Shown here one piece after another: positions 17,441-26,275 of a stretch of 64,000 nucleotides of DNA. The position numbers and the translations under genes are program-made. The first letter of the stretch is position 1, and each line of letters begins with the position of its first letter. The notes under the pieces were generated by a model. It ran no database searches. It saw only the letters and a list, made by a program, of their open reading frames with translations, and was not told the DNA's origin. Source of the DNA: Pseudarthrobacter sp. PS3-L1 (GTDB lineage Bacteria > Actinomycetota > Actinomycetes > Actinomycetales > Micrococcaceae); assembly GCF_030063285.1 (NCBI RefSeq), contig NZ_JASISU010000004.1:1-64000 (forward strand), read 5' to 3'.

Positions 17441-18354
17441 CAAGCACGCAGAACATCCCGAGCGTCAAGGCAGAGATAACAAAACCACCGAGCAAATTTG
17501 CGTTCTTCACGCGTTCAGCAGGCACTCTCTGGGCGAACTGGAAGTCCCGACTCGGACTGATCATCCTGGCGTGCTTTGTGTTTGTGGCAATTTTTGCGCC
17601 ACTCCTGGCCCCCTATTCGGCGACGCAGGATGGTTTTGAACGCAATGCGGACGCCAGTGCCGCGCACTGGTTCGGCACCACCGCCGCCGGCGAGGACGTC
17701 CTCAGCCAACTGATCTACGGTTCGCAGATCAGCGTGTCCGTTGGCTTCATCGCCGGCATTCTCTCCACGATCGTGGCCATTGTGATTGGCCTCAGCTGGG
17801 GTTACATCAAGGGCTTTGGGGCTGATGTCATCAACTTCATCGTCAACCTCTTCCTGGTGATCCCCGGCCTGCCGTTGATGATTGTCATTGCCGCCTACCT
17901 GCAAAACGGTGGCCTGGTCATGATCGTGGCAGTCATTGTGATCACGGGCTGGGCCTGGGGTGCCCGGGTGCTCCGCGCCCAGACTCAGACGCTACGCTCA
18001 CGCGATTTCGTGACAGCAGCCCGTTTCTCCGGCGAACCCGCCTGGCGCATTGTGTTCAAGGAAATCCTGCCCAACATGACCTCGATCATTGCCGGTGGCT
18101 TCTTCGGCGCCGCAACCAGCGCCATCCTGGCCGAGGCTGGCCTCGAATTCCTGGGCCTCGGCGACTCGAGCATTGTCAGTTGGGGCACCATCCTCTACTG
18201 GGCGCAGAACTCCAACGCCCTCCTGACGGGCCAATGGATCCTCCTGTTCGCCCCCGGCCTCTGCATTGCACTTCTTGCACTGAGCCTCACGCTCATCAAC
18301 TTCGGTGTCGACGCCATCAGCAACCCACGCCTGCGTGAAGGGAAGTCACGATGA
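17437..18354 (+). CDS. ABC transporter permease (DppC/OppC type)
   Basis: This is a 305-aa second permease of the PepT-class importer. The cytoplasmic N-terminus is followed by a first helix (LIILACFVFVAIFAPLLAPY) and a soluble insert with the HWFGTTAAGEDVLSQLIYG block diagnostic of the DppC family. Five more helices and the EAA loop (DFVTAARFSGEPAWRIVFKE) complete it. The ATGA overlap with the upstream permease and a 4-base overlap with the ATPase gene show tight translational coupling. Confidence 0.93.
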   Translation: MTSTQNIPSVKAEITKPPSKFAFFTRSAGTLWANWKSRLGLIILACFVFVAIFAPLLAPYSATQDGFERNADASAAHWFGTTAAGEDVLSQLIYGSQISVSVGFIAGILSTIVAIVIGLSWGYIKGFGADVINFIVNLFLVIPGLPLMIVIAAYLQNGGLVMIVAVIVITGWAWGARVLRAQTQTLRSRDFVTAARFSGEPAWRIVFKEILPNMTSIIAGGFFGAATSAILAEAGLEFLGLGDSSIVSWGTILYWAQNSNALLTGQWILLFAPGLCIALLALSLTLINFGVDAISNPRLREGKSR

Positions 18355-20054
18355 ACCCCATTCTTGAAGTCAAGGATCTCTCCGTCGTTTATGAATCCAA
18401 CGGCGCTGTTGCCGTCCAGGCCGTAGACCACGTCTCTTTTACCCTGGAGGCCGGCGAGTTTGTGGGCCTGGTCGGTGAGTCCGGCTCCGGCAAGTCGACC
18501 CTAGGGTTTGCCATGACCCGCCTGCAGAAGCCGCCCGCCCGCACCAACGGTGGGCAGATCAACTTCCGCGGCAAGGACATCAGGGAACTCGACGAGGAAT
18601 CGTTGCGCCAGCAGCGCCAGGGCGGGTTCGCCATGGTGCTCCAGTCCGGCATGAACGCGCTCAACCCGGTACGCACCATCCGCAACCACTTCATCGACAT
18701 CTTCAAAGCACATGGCCACGTCGAGAAAGGCAGGTGGGACTCCCGTCAGGTTGAGCTCATCGAGAAGGTAGGGCTCACCAGGGAGACACTGGCCAGGTTC
18801 CCCGGCGAGCTTTCCGGAGGTATGCGCCAACGCGTATCCATTGCGCTGGCCCTTTCGCTGGAGCCCCAGCTGATGGTTTTTGATGAGCCCACCACGGCCC
18901 TGGACGTTCTGGTCCAGCAGGCCATCATGGAGACCATCAAGTCGCTACAGAAGTCCGAGGGCTTTACCGCAGTCCTGATCAGCCACGATCTTGGTGTTGT
19001 CCTGGAATCTACCCAACGCGTCCTGGTGATGCACCAGGGCCGTATCGTGGAAGACGCTCCAAGCCGTGACGTGCTGGAGAACCCGCAGGATGACTACACG
19101 CGGATGCTGCTCAGCCACTACGCAGACCCCCGTGCCGAGGTTGTTGAACTGCCAGGCTTCACGCACCGGACCCGTCCGGTAGCGGACGACGCCGAAAGTG
19201 CCCCGGGTGCCACCCGCGCAGCTCGTGCCGCGCAGCGGGAGGGTCGTTCAGCGGACTCTGCAATCGTCGTCGACGGCGTCTCCAAGATCTATCCGCCGCC
19301 GCGCCGCGGCGAGCAGCCGGTCACCGCCGTCGACGATGTCACCTTTACGTTGGAACCGGGCCAGTCCCTTGCCCTGGTGGGTGCATCCGGAAGTGGCAAG
19401 TCGACCATCGCGAAGCTGATCACGGGTGTTGAGAAGCCGACGTCAGGCGCGGTTACCTTCGGTGACCTTGATGTTGCGCGGCTTGGCAGGCGCCAGATGC
19501 GCGAGCTGCACAAGAACGTCCAGATGATCTTCCAGGATCCGTATTCGGCACTGAACCCACTGCATACGGTGGAGTACACGCTGACGCGGCCCGTGGTGAA
19601 CTTTGGTGGCCTGCGCGGCAAGGAAGCGCGGACCCGGGTGCTGGAACTGCTTGAGACGGTGGGCCTGGCGCCGGTGGAACAATTCGCCGCCAAGCTGCCT
19701 CACCAGCTGTCCGGTGGCCAGCGCCAGCGCGTGGTGATTGCCCGTGCGCTCGCGAGCAACCCGCAGGTACTCATCGCTGACGAGCCAGTGTCTATGCTTG
19801 ATGTGTCGCTGCGGGCAGGCGTCCTCGCCCTACTGGAGGACCTCCGCGAACAGTGGGGCGTAAGCATGCTGTACATCACGCACGACCTCTTGAGCGCCCG
19901 ACTCGTCACGGACAACATCATGGTACTCAACGGCGGCAAGGTGGTGGAGCGCGGCAAAACAGCCGAGGTACTTCAGCACCCCGTTGACCCGTACACCATC
20001 AGGTTGTTGGATGCAGTACCCAACCCCGCCCGCGCCAGGGACGGCGTGGCATGA
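18351..20054 (+). CDS. Fused double ABC ATPase (DppD-DppF in one chain)
   Basis: This is a 567-aa protein carrying two complete ABC domains. Domain 1 (about 1-255) has Walker A GESGSGKST (42-50), signature LSGGMRQRVSIA and Walker B LMVFDEP. Domain 2 (about 300-560) has GASGSGKST (around 344-352), LSGGQRQRVVIA and LIADEP. In many importers of this class the two ATPases are separate; here they form one chain with an Ala/Arg/Glu-rich linker. This should give an asymmetric ATPase pair energising the two permeases. Overlaps of 4 bases on both sides put it in the middle of the operon. The C-terminal OppD/F Cys cluster for an iron-sulfur site is not obvious. Confidence 0.93.
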   Translation: MNPILEVKDLSVVYESNGAVAVQAVDHVSFTLEAGEFVGLVGESGSGKSTLGFAMTRLQKPPARTNGGQINFRGKDIRELDEESLRQQRQGGFAMVLQSGMNALNPVRTIRNHFIDIFKAHGHVEKGRWDSRQVELIEKVGLTRETLARFPGELSGGMRQRVSIALALSLEPQLMVFDEPTTALDVLVQQAIMETIKSLQKSEGFTAVLISHDLGVVLESTQRVLVMHQGRIVEDAPSRDVLENPQDDYTRMLLSHYADPRAEVVELPGFTHRTRPVADDAESAPGATRAARAAQREGRSADSAIVVDGVSKIYPPPRRGEQPVTAVDDVTFTLEPGQSLALVGASGSGKSTIAKLITGVEKPTSGAVTFGDLDVARLGRRQMRELHKNVQMIFQDPYSALNPLHTVEYTLTRPVVNFGGLRGKEARTRVLELLETVGLAPVEQFAAKLPHQLSGGQRQRVVIARALASNPQVLIADEPVSMLDVSLRAGVLALLEDLREQWGVSMLYITHDLLSARLVTDNIMVLNGGKVVERGKTAEVLQHPVDPYTIRLLDAVPNPARARDGVA

Positions 20055-20923
20055 GCCTCCCCGAGATCGCAGCCTTTGGCGACTATGAAACGCCCGACGG
20101 CGTCCTGATCGTCGGTATCCCGGTGGGGGTTGGGCAACTGACGGGGTATCACGCGAGCCCTGCGGGGACGCCGCGGGGAACAGTCCTTTTTGTGCCGGGC
20201 TTCACCGGATCCAAAGAGGATTTCCGCACATTCCTGCCGCTGCTGGCCGCCCAGGGCTGGGATGCGTGGGCCTACAGCCAGCGCGGCCAGGCCGATTCCG
20301 CCGGACCAGAAGGAGTCGAAAACTACGCCCTGGAGCTTTTCGCCTCTGATGTGTTGGAAGTTGCGGCCGTGGTGGGCAACGGCGCACGGGTCCACCTGGT
20401 GGGCCACAGTTTTGGCGGCATCGTTGCACCCGAAGCCGTGATGACCGGACCAGCAGCATTCCTGAGCCTGACGCTGCTCTGTTCCGGCCCGCACGGGTGG
20501 CCGGGCAGGCATTCGGATACGACCGCGACGGTGGCAGAAGCCGGCAGCATTGGACTGTGGAATCGGGACAATCCACATACGGTAGGCGTGGCGGATGAGC
20601 TGTTGACCGAGGATGAGGCCTTTCTGCGCCTGCGTGCCGCACGGACAAAGAGTGAGAACCTGCTGGCCGGTGCCGAGATCCTGCGGACCCACAGCGACAA
20701 GAGCGGGGACATCGCCGGTACCGGGCTTCCCGTGCTGATTGCGCATGGCGAAGATGACGAGGCCTGGCCCACCGACTGGCAGCGCGCCATGGCCGCAAGG
20801 ATGGGGGCAGGCTACGCCGTGATCCCCGGTGGGGCACACTCACCGCAGGTGGAAGCACCGGCTGCCACTGCGGTTGTCCTTGATCGGTTCTGGGCCGAGC
20901 ATCCGGCCACCAGCATCCCCTGA
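20051..20923 (+). CDS. Alpha/beta hydrolase of the beta-glucoside operon
   Basis: This is a 290-aa soluble alpha/beta-hydrolase fold protein. The oxyanion/strand-3 block is VLFVPGFTGSKEDF (46-58). The nucleophile elbow is GHSFGG with S120. The probable acid is in HGEDDEAWP (about 236) and the histidine in GGAHSPQVEAP (about 266). No signal peptide is seen. It overlaps the ATPase stop by 4 bases and precedes the GH1 gene, so it likely acts on the imported sugar compound, for example removing an acyl or aromatic ester group before glycoside cleavage. That role is inference; the sequence alone gives only an esterase/lipase-like hydrolase. Confidence 0.85.
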   Translation: MSLPEIAAFGDYETPDGVLIVGIPVGVGQLTGYHASPAGTPRGTVLFVPGFTGSKEDFRTFLPLLAAQGWDAWAYSQRGQADSAGPEGVENYALELFASDVLEVAAVVGNGARVHLVGHSFGGIVAPEAVMTGPAAFLSLTLLCSGPHGWPGRHSDTTATVAEAGSIGLWNRDNPHTVGVADELLTEDEAFLRLRAARTKSENLLAGAEILRTHSDKSGDIAGTGLPVLIAHGEDDEAWPTDWQRAMAARMGAGYAVIPGGAHSPQVEAPAATAVVLDRFWAEHPATSIP

Positions 20924-20977
20924 CATACCCAGCAATACACGCCACCTGCAATACGTACCTGCAATACAAGGAGTACT

Positions 20978-22159
20978 GTGCTCACTTTTCCCGATGGTTT
21001 CCTCTGGGGCGCCGCCACGGCAGCCCACCAGATCGAGGGCAACAACGTCAACAGCAACTGGTGGGCGATGGAACACGCCAAGGACACCACCATTGTGGAA
21101 CCCAGCGGAGACGCGATGGACAGCTACCACCGCTACCGTGAGGACATGGTGCTGCTGGCCGACGCCGGGTTGAACTCGTACCGGTTCAGCATTGAGTGGG
21201 CGCGGATCGAGCCGGAACGAGGGTTTTTCTCGCGGGCAGAGATTGACCACTACCGGCGGATGGTGGACGCGGCACACGAGTTTGGGCTCAACCCGACTGT
21301 GACGCTGATGCACTTTACCGTGCCGGCGTGGATGCAGAACGATGGCTTCTGGCGTGCAGACGATGCCGCGGACCTCTTTGCCCGGTATACCGAAGCGGTC
21401 CTGCCTGTTGTATCCGAGGGGGTGGACTACGTCTGCACCATCAACGAACCGAACATTGCGGCCATGCTGGCTGGGGGAGAGGACGCATCCAATCTGGTGG
21501 CGTTCGGACTGCCTAACCCAGACCTGGGTGTCGCTGACGCCCTGCTGGAATCCCACAAGCGTTCACGGGAGGTCCTGGCGAGTGTTCCTGGCCTGAAAAC
21601 CGGCTGGACAGTCGCCACCCAGGCCTTCCACTCAACGGGTGAGCCGGGCGCGGATGAAAAGCTGCGCGACTACGGCTACCCGCGCGATGACTGGTACCTG
21701 GAACAGGCTGCCGGCGATGATTTTGTGGGCGTGCAGGCCTATACCCGAACCTACATTGGACCGGAGGGGCCACTGCCGGTTGCCGAGGATGTTGACACCA
21801 CGCTCACCGGCTGGGAATTCTTCCCGCAGGCCCTTGAACTTGGCGTACGCAGTGCCTTTAACCTCAGCGGTGGGGTCCCGGTACTGGTGACGGAGAACGG
21901 GATTGCCACGGCGGATGACACCCGCCGTATTGCCTATACCGATGGCGCGCTGCGCGGGCTGCACGCCGCCATTGCAGACGGCGTGGAAGTGCTGGGCTAC
22001 CAGCACTGGAGTGCCCTGGACAATTACGAGTGGGCCAGCGGATTCCGTCCAACGTTCGGGCTCATAGCAGTGGACCGCGAGACGTTTGTGCGGACTCCTA
22101 AGCCGAGCCTGGGCTGGCTGGGCAATGTGGCCAAGAACAACGGACTGCCTGCGGCCTAG
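20978..22159 (+). CDS. GH1 beta-glycosidase (beta-glucosidase type)
   Basis: This is a 393-aa cytoplasmic family-1 glycoside hydrolase. The start FPDGFLWGAATAAHQIEG is the GH1 N-terminal signature. The acid/base is E157 in TINEPN and the nucleophile E306 in VTENG. The aglycone/glycone wall HWSALDNYEW follows near 340. At 393 residues it is shorter than the usual 440-480, and the loop region between the two catalytic glutamates is compact. The substrate pocket may therefore differ from standard cellobiases. GTG 20978 follows AAGGAG by 4 bases. It is the last gene of the operon and should hydrolyse the sugar imported by it. Confidence 0.93.
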   Translation: MLTFPDGFLWGAATAAHQIEGNNVNSNWWAMEHAKDTTIVEPSGDAMDSYHRYREDMVLLADAGLNSYRFSIEWARIEPERGFFSRAEIDHYRRMVDAAHEFGLNPTVTLMHFTVPAWMQNDGFWRADDAADLFARYTEAVLPVVSEGVDYVCTINEPNIAAMLAGGEDASNLVAFGLPNPDLGVADALLESHKRSREVLASVPGLKTGWTVATQAFHSTGEPGADEKLRDYGYPRDDWYLEQAAGDDFVGVQAYTRTYIGPEGPLPVAEDVDTTLTGWEFFPQALELGVRSAFNLSGGVPVLVTENGIATADDTRRIAYTDGALRGLHAAIADGVEVLGYQHWSALDNYEWASGFRPTFGLIAVDRETFVRTPKPSLGWLGNVAKNNGLPAA

Positions 22160-22261
22160 TCGGGACCAGTTCTTGCGGCAGTAGCGGACGGTCCTGAAGG
22201 ATTAACTGGGCGGAGACAGCCCGGAAACAATCCCACAACACGGGCTGCGTAGCTTTGCCGC

Positions 22262-22555
22262 ATGAGAACACCACTGAGGGAACGCGTCATTGCCTGGGCC
22301 GAAGCCGTTTTCCTGCAGCCCAGTATGGAGGAGGCGCTCTACGCGCAGGCCGACATCACCCGCTGGGCGTGGTTGCCTGCCCTCAGCGGGGTTTCGGTAG
22401 GCGCTGAGCATGCCCGGCTCGCCGCTGCCGCATCCCCGGCTCCGGTGCAGGCGCCCACAGTATCTGGCGCAGCCGAAATGCTGGGCGCTCCAGGAGTGCT
22501 CGGTTCTGCCGGAGTACTCGGCGCGCACGGAACAGTTCGCGTCGAAAATGCCTAG
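22262..22555 (+). CDS. Small Ala-rich hypothetical protein (doubtful)
   Basis: This 97-aa frame has an amphipathic N-terminal helix (RERVIAWAEAVF), then an Ala/Gly/Val-rich tail with repeated GVLG-like units (GAPGVLGSAGVLG). No family is recognised and no Shine-Dalgarno is visible before the ATG. Its stop overlaps the stop of the sulfide:quinone oxidoreductase gene on the other strand by 3 bases. It could be real, a degenerate gene, or chance. If it is not a gene, the interval 22160-22551 holds nothing else I can name except a weak hairpin near 22163-22195. Confidence 0.35.
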   Translation: MRTPLRERVIAWAEAVFLQPSMEEALYAQADITRWAWLPALSGVSVGAEHARLAAAASPAPVQAPTVSGAAEMLGAPGVLGSAGVLGAHGTVRVENA

Positions 22556-23748
22556 GCGCGCCCCTTGAGGATCAGCCGCCAGTAGATCTGCGGAAAAATA
22601 TCCCGGTCCATGACCCAGGAAGCGCGCATTTCCTTGAAGAGCGGCACCATGGGGATGCTGGGCTGGGGCCTGTAATCGGCGTCGAACTCGGCGAAGACCA
22701 CAGTATTTTTCGAGACGGTAAACGGGCATACCGAGTAGCCATCGTAGTGTTTCGTGGCGGGCTTGCCATCACGGGCAGCGACCAGGTTCTTTGCAAGGAC
22801 CTTCGCCTGCTCCCGCAGGGCGCCGCCGGACTTCGAGTTGTCCGTGCCGGCGGCGTCGCCTAGGGACCAGACATTGGGGTAGCGGACATGGCGAAGTGTC
22901 TGGGGGTCGACGTCGACAAACCCGGCCGCGGTGCCGGTGGCCGCCAAAGGCGAGTTCTTCAGGCAGTCCGGCGCGGACTGGGGCGGCACGGCGTTCAGGA
23001 CCTCGTAGGCCAGATCCTGGACATCGCCTGAGCTGTTGTTGCGGATCGTTGCCCTCCGGTTGTGCGGATCGACGGAAACAAGCTCGCTGTCGGTCCACAG
23101 TTCTATCCCGTAGTCCGCGATTTTGCGGTTGAGTTCTGCATCCACCTGGGGCATGCCGAAGACCGTCGGATAAGGCTGGACCATGACCACCCGGATGTCC
23201 TGCAAAACACCGTTGTCCCGCCAGTAGTCGCAGGCAAGGTACATCGGCTTCTGCGCGGCCCCGCCACATTTGATGGGCCCTGAGGGCATCGTGAAGATCA
23301 CTGTGCCGCTGGTGACCGCGCTGAGGAGTGACCATGTCTTTTCCACGAGGGAATACTCATAGTGCGATGAGGCGTGCGGAGAGTCCATGGCCGCCGGCAG
23401 CCCGGGAATACTGTCCCAATCCAGCTGCAGCCCTGGACAGACAACCAGGTGGCCGTAGGCAATCTGACGGCCCGACCTCAGCGTGACGAGGCGGGCGTCG
23501 GGATCAACGGATGCGGCGCCGTCGTGGATCCAGTGCACCCCGCGGGGCATCACAGATTTTTGGGTTCGCACTGTCTCGGCCAGGTCGGCACGGCCACCAG
23601 CCACGTGGGAGAACAGGGGCTGGAAGTAATGCCTGTCATTGGGCTCTATGACAGCGAGGCTTTTCACGCCATAGCGTTTGAGTCGGGCTGCCAGGGAGAT
23701 GCCAGCATTGCCGCCGCCAACGATAAGAACGTCGTGGCGAGTCTGCAC
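22552..23748 (-). CDS. sqr: Sulfide:quinone oxidoreductase-like flavoprotein
   Basis: This is a 398-aa FAD-dependent two-dinucleotide-fold enzyme. The FAD motif VGGGNAG is at 10-16. The redox cysteine region GPIKCGGAAQKP has C161, and a second cysteine (about 341) lies in YSVCPFTV. The FAD-contacting GDAAGTDNSKSGGA block comes near 295. This cysteine pair and the C-terminal amphipathic region fit type II SQR, which oxidises sulfide to polysulfide and reduces menaquinone at the membrane. GTG 23748 starts 2 bases after the stop of the DUF2945 gene, so they form one operon. A role in sulfide detoxification is more likely than lithotrophy in this organism; that is inference. Confidence 0.87.
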   Translation of the reverse strand: MQTRHDVLIVGGGNAGISLAARLKRYGVKSLAVIEPNDRHYFQPLFSHVAGGRADLAETVRTQKSVMPRGVHWIHDGAASVDPDARLVTLRSGRQIAYGHLVVCPGLQLDWDSIPGLPAAMDSPHASSHYEYSLVEKTWSLLSAVTSGTVIFTMPSGPIKCGGAAQKPMYLACDYWRDNGVLQDIRVVMVQPYPTVFGMPQVDAELNRKIADYGIELWTDSELVSVDPHNRRATIRNNSSGDVQDLAYEVLNAVPPQSAPDCLKNSPLAATGTAAGFVDVDPQTLRHVRYPNVWSLGDAAGTDNSKSGGALREQAKVLAKNLVAARDGKPATKHYDGYSVCPFTVSKNTVVFAEFDADYRPQPSIPMVPLFKEMRASWVMDRDIFPQIYWRLILKGRA

Positions 23749-23750
23749 CG

Positions 23751-23957
23751 CTACTTCTTTTCCGTCAGGGCGCTGGACTTATGGGCCGCACGCGCGCCGG
23801 TTTTCGCCGATTCCACCACATACTGCGGCTCATCCTCGCTGGCACGGTGGGTATTGCCGTCGAGCTGGAAATCCTTGGTTTTCTTCTCCACGATGATGCC
23901 GTGCGTGGGCCCCTGGGGCGTGTTCCACTCGACTGTGGTTCCTTTGGCCAGCGCCAT
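23751..23957 (-). CDS. DUF2945 (HVA1/TUDOR-like) small protein
   Basis: This is a 68-aa protein matching the DUF2945 family: start KGTTVEWNTPQGPTHG, middle KKTKDFQLDG, conserved DEPQYVVES and end AAHKSSAL. The fold is a small beta barrel of Tudor type; the function is not established. A good Shine-Dalgarno (GAGGGAG, 6 bases before the ATG) confirms the start. It lies between a strong terminator (23978-24027) and the sulfide:quinone oxidoreductase gene, which starts 2 bases after its stop, so it leads a two-gene operon. Confidence 0.85.
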   Translation of the reverse strand: MALAKGTTVEWNTPQGPTHGIIVEKKTKDFQLDGNTHRASEDEPQYVVESAKTGARAAHKSSALTEKK

Positions 23958-23977
23958 GGTGTGCTCCCTCGATCAGA

Positions 23978-24027
23978 TGGTATCCGTCCCCCATGATAAG
24001 CAGGGTTAGCAGTGGGGACGGATACCA
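23978..24027 (-). terminator. Long-stem terminator of the oligopeptidase B gene
   Basis: A perfect 14-bp stem (23978-23991 with 24014-24027) with a 22-nt loop starts 5 bases after the oligopeptidase stop on the minus strand. It separates that gene from the DUF2945-sqr operon. No T-run follows. Confidence 0.72.
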
Positions 24028-24031
24028 GGAG

Positions 24032-26275
24032 CTAGGCGTGCAGGCCCGCACCCGGGAGCAGCTCGGTGGCGCCCACTGCATCAAGTACGTAGGCGTAGTC
24101 CCAGGCGCGTTCACGCCACTGGACATACCTGCCGGAAGCCCCGCCGTGCCCGCCGTCCATTTCGATCTTCATGACAATGGGTTCTGGGCCGGTGCTGGTG
24201 GCTCGCAGCTCCTGCACCCATTTGGCAGGCTCCACGTAGAGCACCCGGGTGTCATTGAATGAGGTAACGGCAGCGATCTTGGGGTAGGCGACGGCCCGTA
24301 CGTTTTCATAGGGCGTGTACGACTTCATGTAGGCATACACGTCAGCATCGGTGATGGGGTTGCCCCACTCCTCCCATTCCAGGGCAGACAGCGGGAGCTC
24401 GGGATCCAGGATTGTGGTGAGCGCATCCACAAAGGGAACCTGCGCCAGAATGGCCGCGTACTTCTCCGGTGCAAGGTTGGCGACAGCGCCCATCAGCAGC
24501 CCACCGGCGGAGCCGCCCATGGCCGCAATCCGTCCAGCGTCTACCCAGCCGGACGTTGCCAACCAGTCGGTGGCGTCCACGAAGTCCGTGAAGGTGTTCT
24601 TCTTGGCCAGTTTCTTGCCCTGGTCATACCAGTGCCTCCCCAGCTCACCGCCGCCGCGGATGTGGGCGATCACAAACACCATGCCCCGGTCCAGCAGCGA
24701 CAGCCGGGCTATCCCAAAACCGGGATCCATGCTCATCTCATAGGAGCCATAACCGTAGACGAGTCCGGCCGCGGTGGAGTCCTGCGCCACACTGACGTGG
24801 CGCAGGACAGAGAGCGGAATCCTGGTCCCGTCCGCTGCCGTGGCCCACTCACGCGTGGCAACATAGTCCGCTGGTGAATAACCGCCCAAGACCGGATTTT
24901 CCTTGCGCAAAAGCAGCTCACCCTGAGGTAGCACAGGGGTGGGAAGGACAAAGTCGTAAACGCGCGACGGCGTGAAGTAGGACGTGTAGCCCAGACGGAC
25001 CACGGGTGCGTTGAAGTCGGATCCCGCGACGCCCGCCGTGTACAGCTCCTCATCGAAGGCCGGCTCCACGGGCTGTTCCTGTTCCGGAGTTCCGAGCCCG
25101 CGCAATCCGATGAACTGGACACGTTCAATCGTGTCCTGGCGGACGGACACCACGAGGTGGCTTGCGGTGAGGCCGGCGCCGTTGACGCGAACGTCGTCCG
25201 AATGCGCCACCACCGTGCGCCAGTCCTGCTTTTCAACAGGCAGTGAAAGCTGATCGGGAGCCACCAGGGACACCATGGAGTTGATCGCGTTCCGGTTGTG
25301 GGTGAGCAGGATCTGCTCGGAGACGGTGCCATCCGCTGCAGCCAGGAGGAACGGTTCCGCCTCATAGAGCACCCGCGCGTCACGGGAGATCACTGTGGTC
25401 AGTGCCGCCTCCGGGTCATCCAGCTTCATCAGGAGGGTCTCACTGAATTCCGAGCAGCCGATGCTGAGCACCAGGTAGCGGCGGTCCGAGGACAGCTCAA
25501 AGCCGAGCCACATGGCGACGTCGTCCTCCTGGTGGATGACCACGTCCTCACTCACCGGCGTGCCCAGGGTGTGGGATTTGACCTGGTAGGGACGCCAGGA
25601 ATCATCCACCACCGTGTAGAAGATGCGGGTGCCGTCGGGGGAGAAGGTCACCCCGTAGAAGATGTCCTCAATCACGTCCGGCAGCAACTCGCCGGACGTG
25701 AGGTCTTTGACGTGCAGCGTGAACCGTTCATCGCCTGAGTTATCCACGGCGTAGGCGTACCGTGTCCCGTCAACGCTCACGGCCGCCCCGCCAAGAGAGA
25801 AGAAGGGCTGGCCTTCTGCTTCGATGTTGCCATCCAGGAGGACTTCCTCGCCGGGAACATCCTCGCCGGGTTCGACGGCGGGTGGTGTCCAGTCTGCAAT
25901 GGGGTCACCGGAATTGGTGGCGAGGACGCGGCACTGGATGCCATATTCCTTGCCTTCGACGGAGCGGCTGTAATACCACCATCCATCCTTGCGGTGCGGA
26001 ACAGAGAGGTCAGTTTCCTGGGTGCGGCCCTTGATCTCGGCGAAGATTTCCTGGCGCAGTGGTTCCTGGTGCGCTGTGACGGATTCCTGGTAGAGGTTCT
26101 CGGCTTCCAGCAGTGAAACGACCTCCGGGGAGTCCTTTTCGCGCAGCCACTCAAGGTTGTCCACGAAGGTGTCCCCATGATGCGTGCGCTCCGTGGCAAC
26201 GTGCTTGGCTACGGGCGGCTGGGGTGCTGGGTCGAGGGACGATTCGGGAGTGCTGGGCTGGAATGAGGGCGTCAT
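24032..26275 (-). CDS. ptrB: Oligopeptidase B (S9A serine peptidase)
   Basis: This is a 747-aa prolyl-oligopeptidase-family enzyme that cleaves short peptides after Arg/Lys in the cytoplasm. The N-terminal part is the seven-bladed propeller (about 80-440), with the family start VAKHVATERTHHGDTFVDNL. The C-terminal alpha/beta-hydrolase domain has the IRGGGELGRHWYDQGK motif, nucleophile Ser in GGSAGG (about 577), Asp in FNDTRVLYVEP (about 664) and His in GGHGG (about 702). Length is slightly above E. coli PtrB because of a Pro-rich N-terminus. AGGG lies about 7 bases before the ATG. It is monocistronic. Confidence 0.92.
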   Translation of the reverse strand: MTPSFQPSTPESSLDPAPQPPVAKHVATERTHHGDTFVDNLEWLREKDSPEVVSLLEAENLYQESVTAHQEPLRQEIFAEIKGRTQETDLSVPHRKDGWWYYSRSVEGKEYGIQCRVLATNSGDPIADWTPPAVEPGEDVPGEEVLLDGNIEAEGQPFFSLGGAAVSVDGTRYAYAVDNSGDERFTLHVKDLTSGELLPDVIEDIFYGVTFSPDGTRIFYTVVDDSWRPYQVKSHTLGTPVSEDVVIHQEDDVAMWLGFELSSDRRYLVLSIGCSEFSETLLMKLDDPEAALTTVISRDARVLYEAEPFLLAAADGTVSEQILLTHNRNAINSMVSLVAPDQLSLPVEKQDWRTVVAHSDDVRVNGAGLTASHLVVSVRQDTIERVQFIGLRGLGTPEQEQPVEPAFDEELYTAGVAGSDFNAPVVRLGYTSYFTPSRVYDFVLPTPVLPQGELLLRKENPVLGGYSPADYVATREWATAADGTRIPLSVLRHVSVAQDSTAAGLVYGYGSYEMSMDPGFGIARLSLLDRGMVFVIAHIRGGGELGRHWYDQGKKLAKKNTFTDFVDATDWLATSGWVDAGRIAAMGGSAGGLLMGAVANLAPEKYAAILAQVPFVDALTTILDPELPLSALEWEEWGNPITDADVYAYMKSYTPYENVRAVAYPKIAAVTSFNDTRVLYVEPAKWVQELRATSTGPEPIVMKIEMDGGHGGASGRYVQWRERAWDYAYVLDAVGATELLPGAGLHA

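Noticed and set aside
22262..22555. Treating the 97-aa frame as a firm gene, for example a regulator of the sulfide:quinone oxidoreductase
   Set aside because: There is no ribosome binding site, no family and a low-complexity tail. It is listed only with low confidence and no function.
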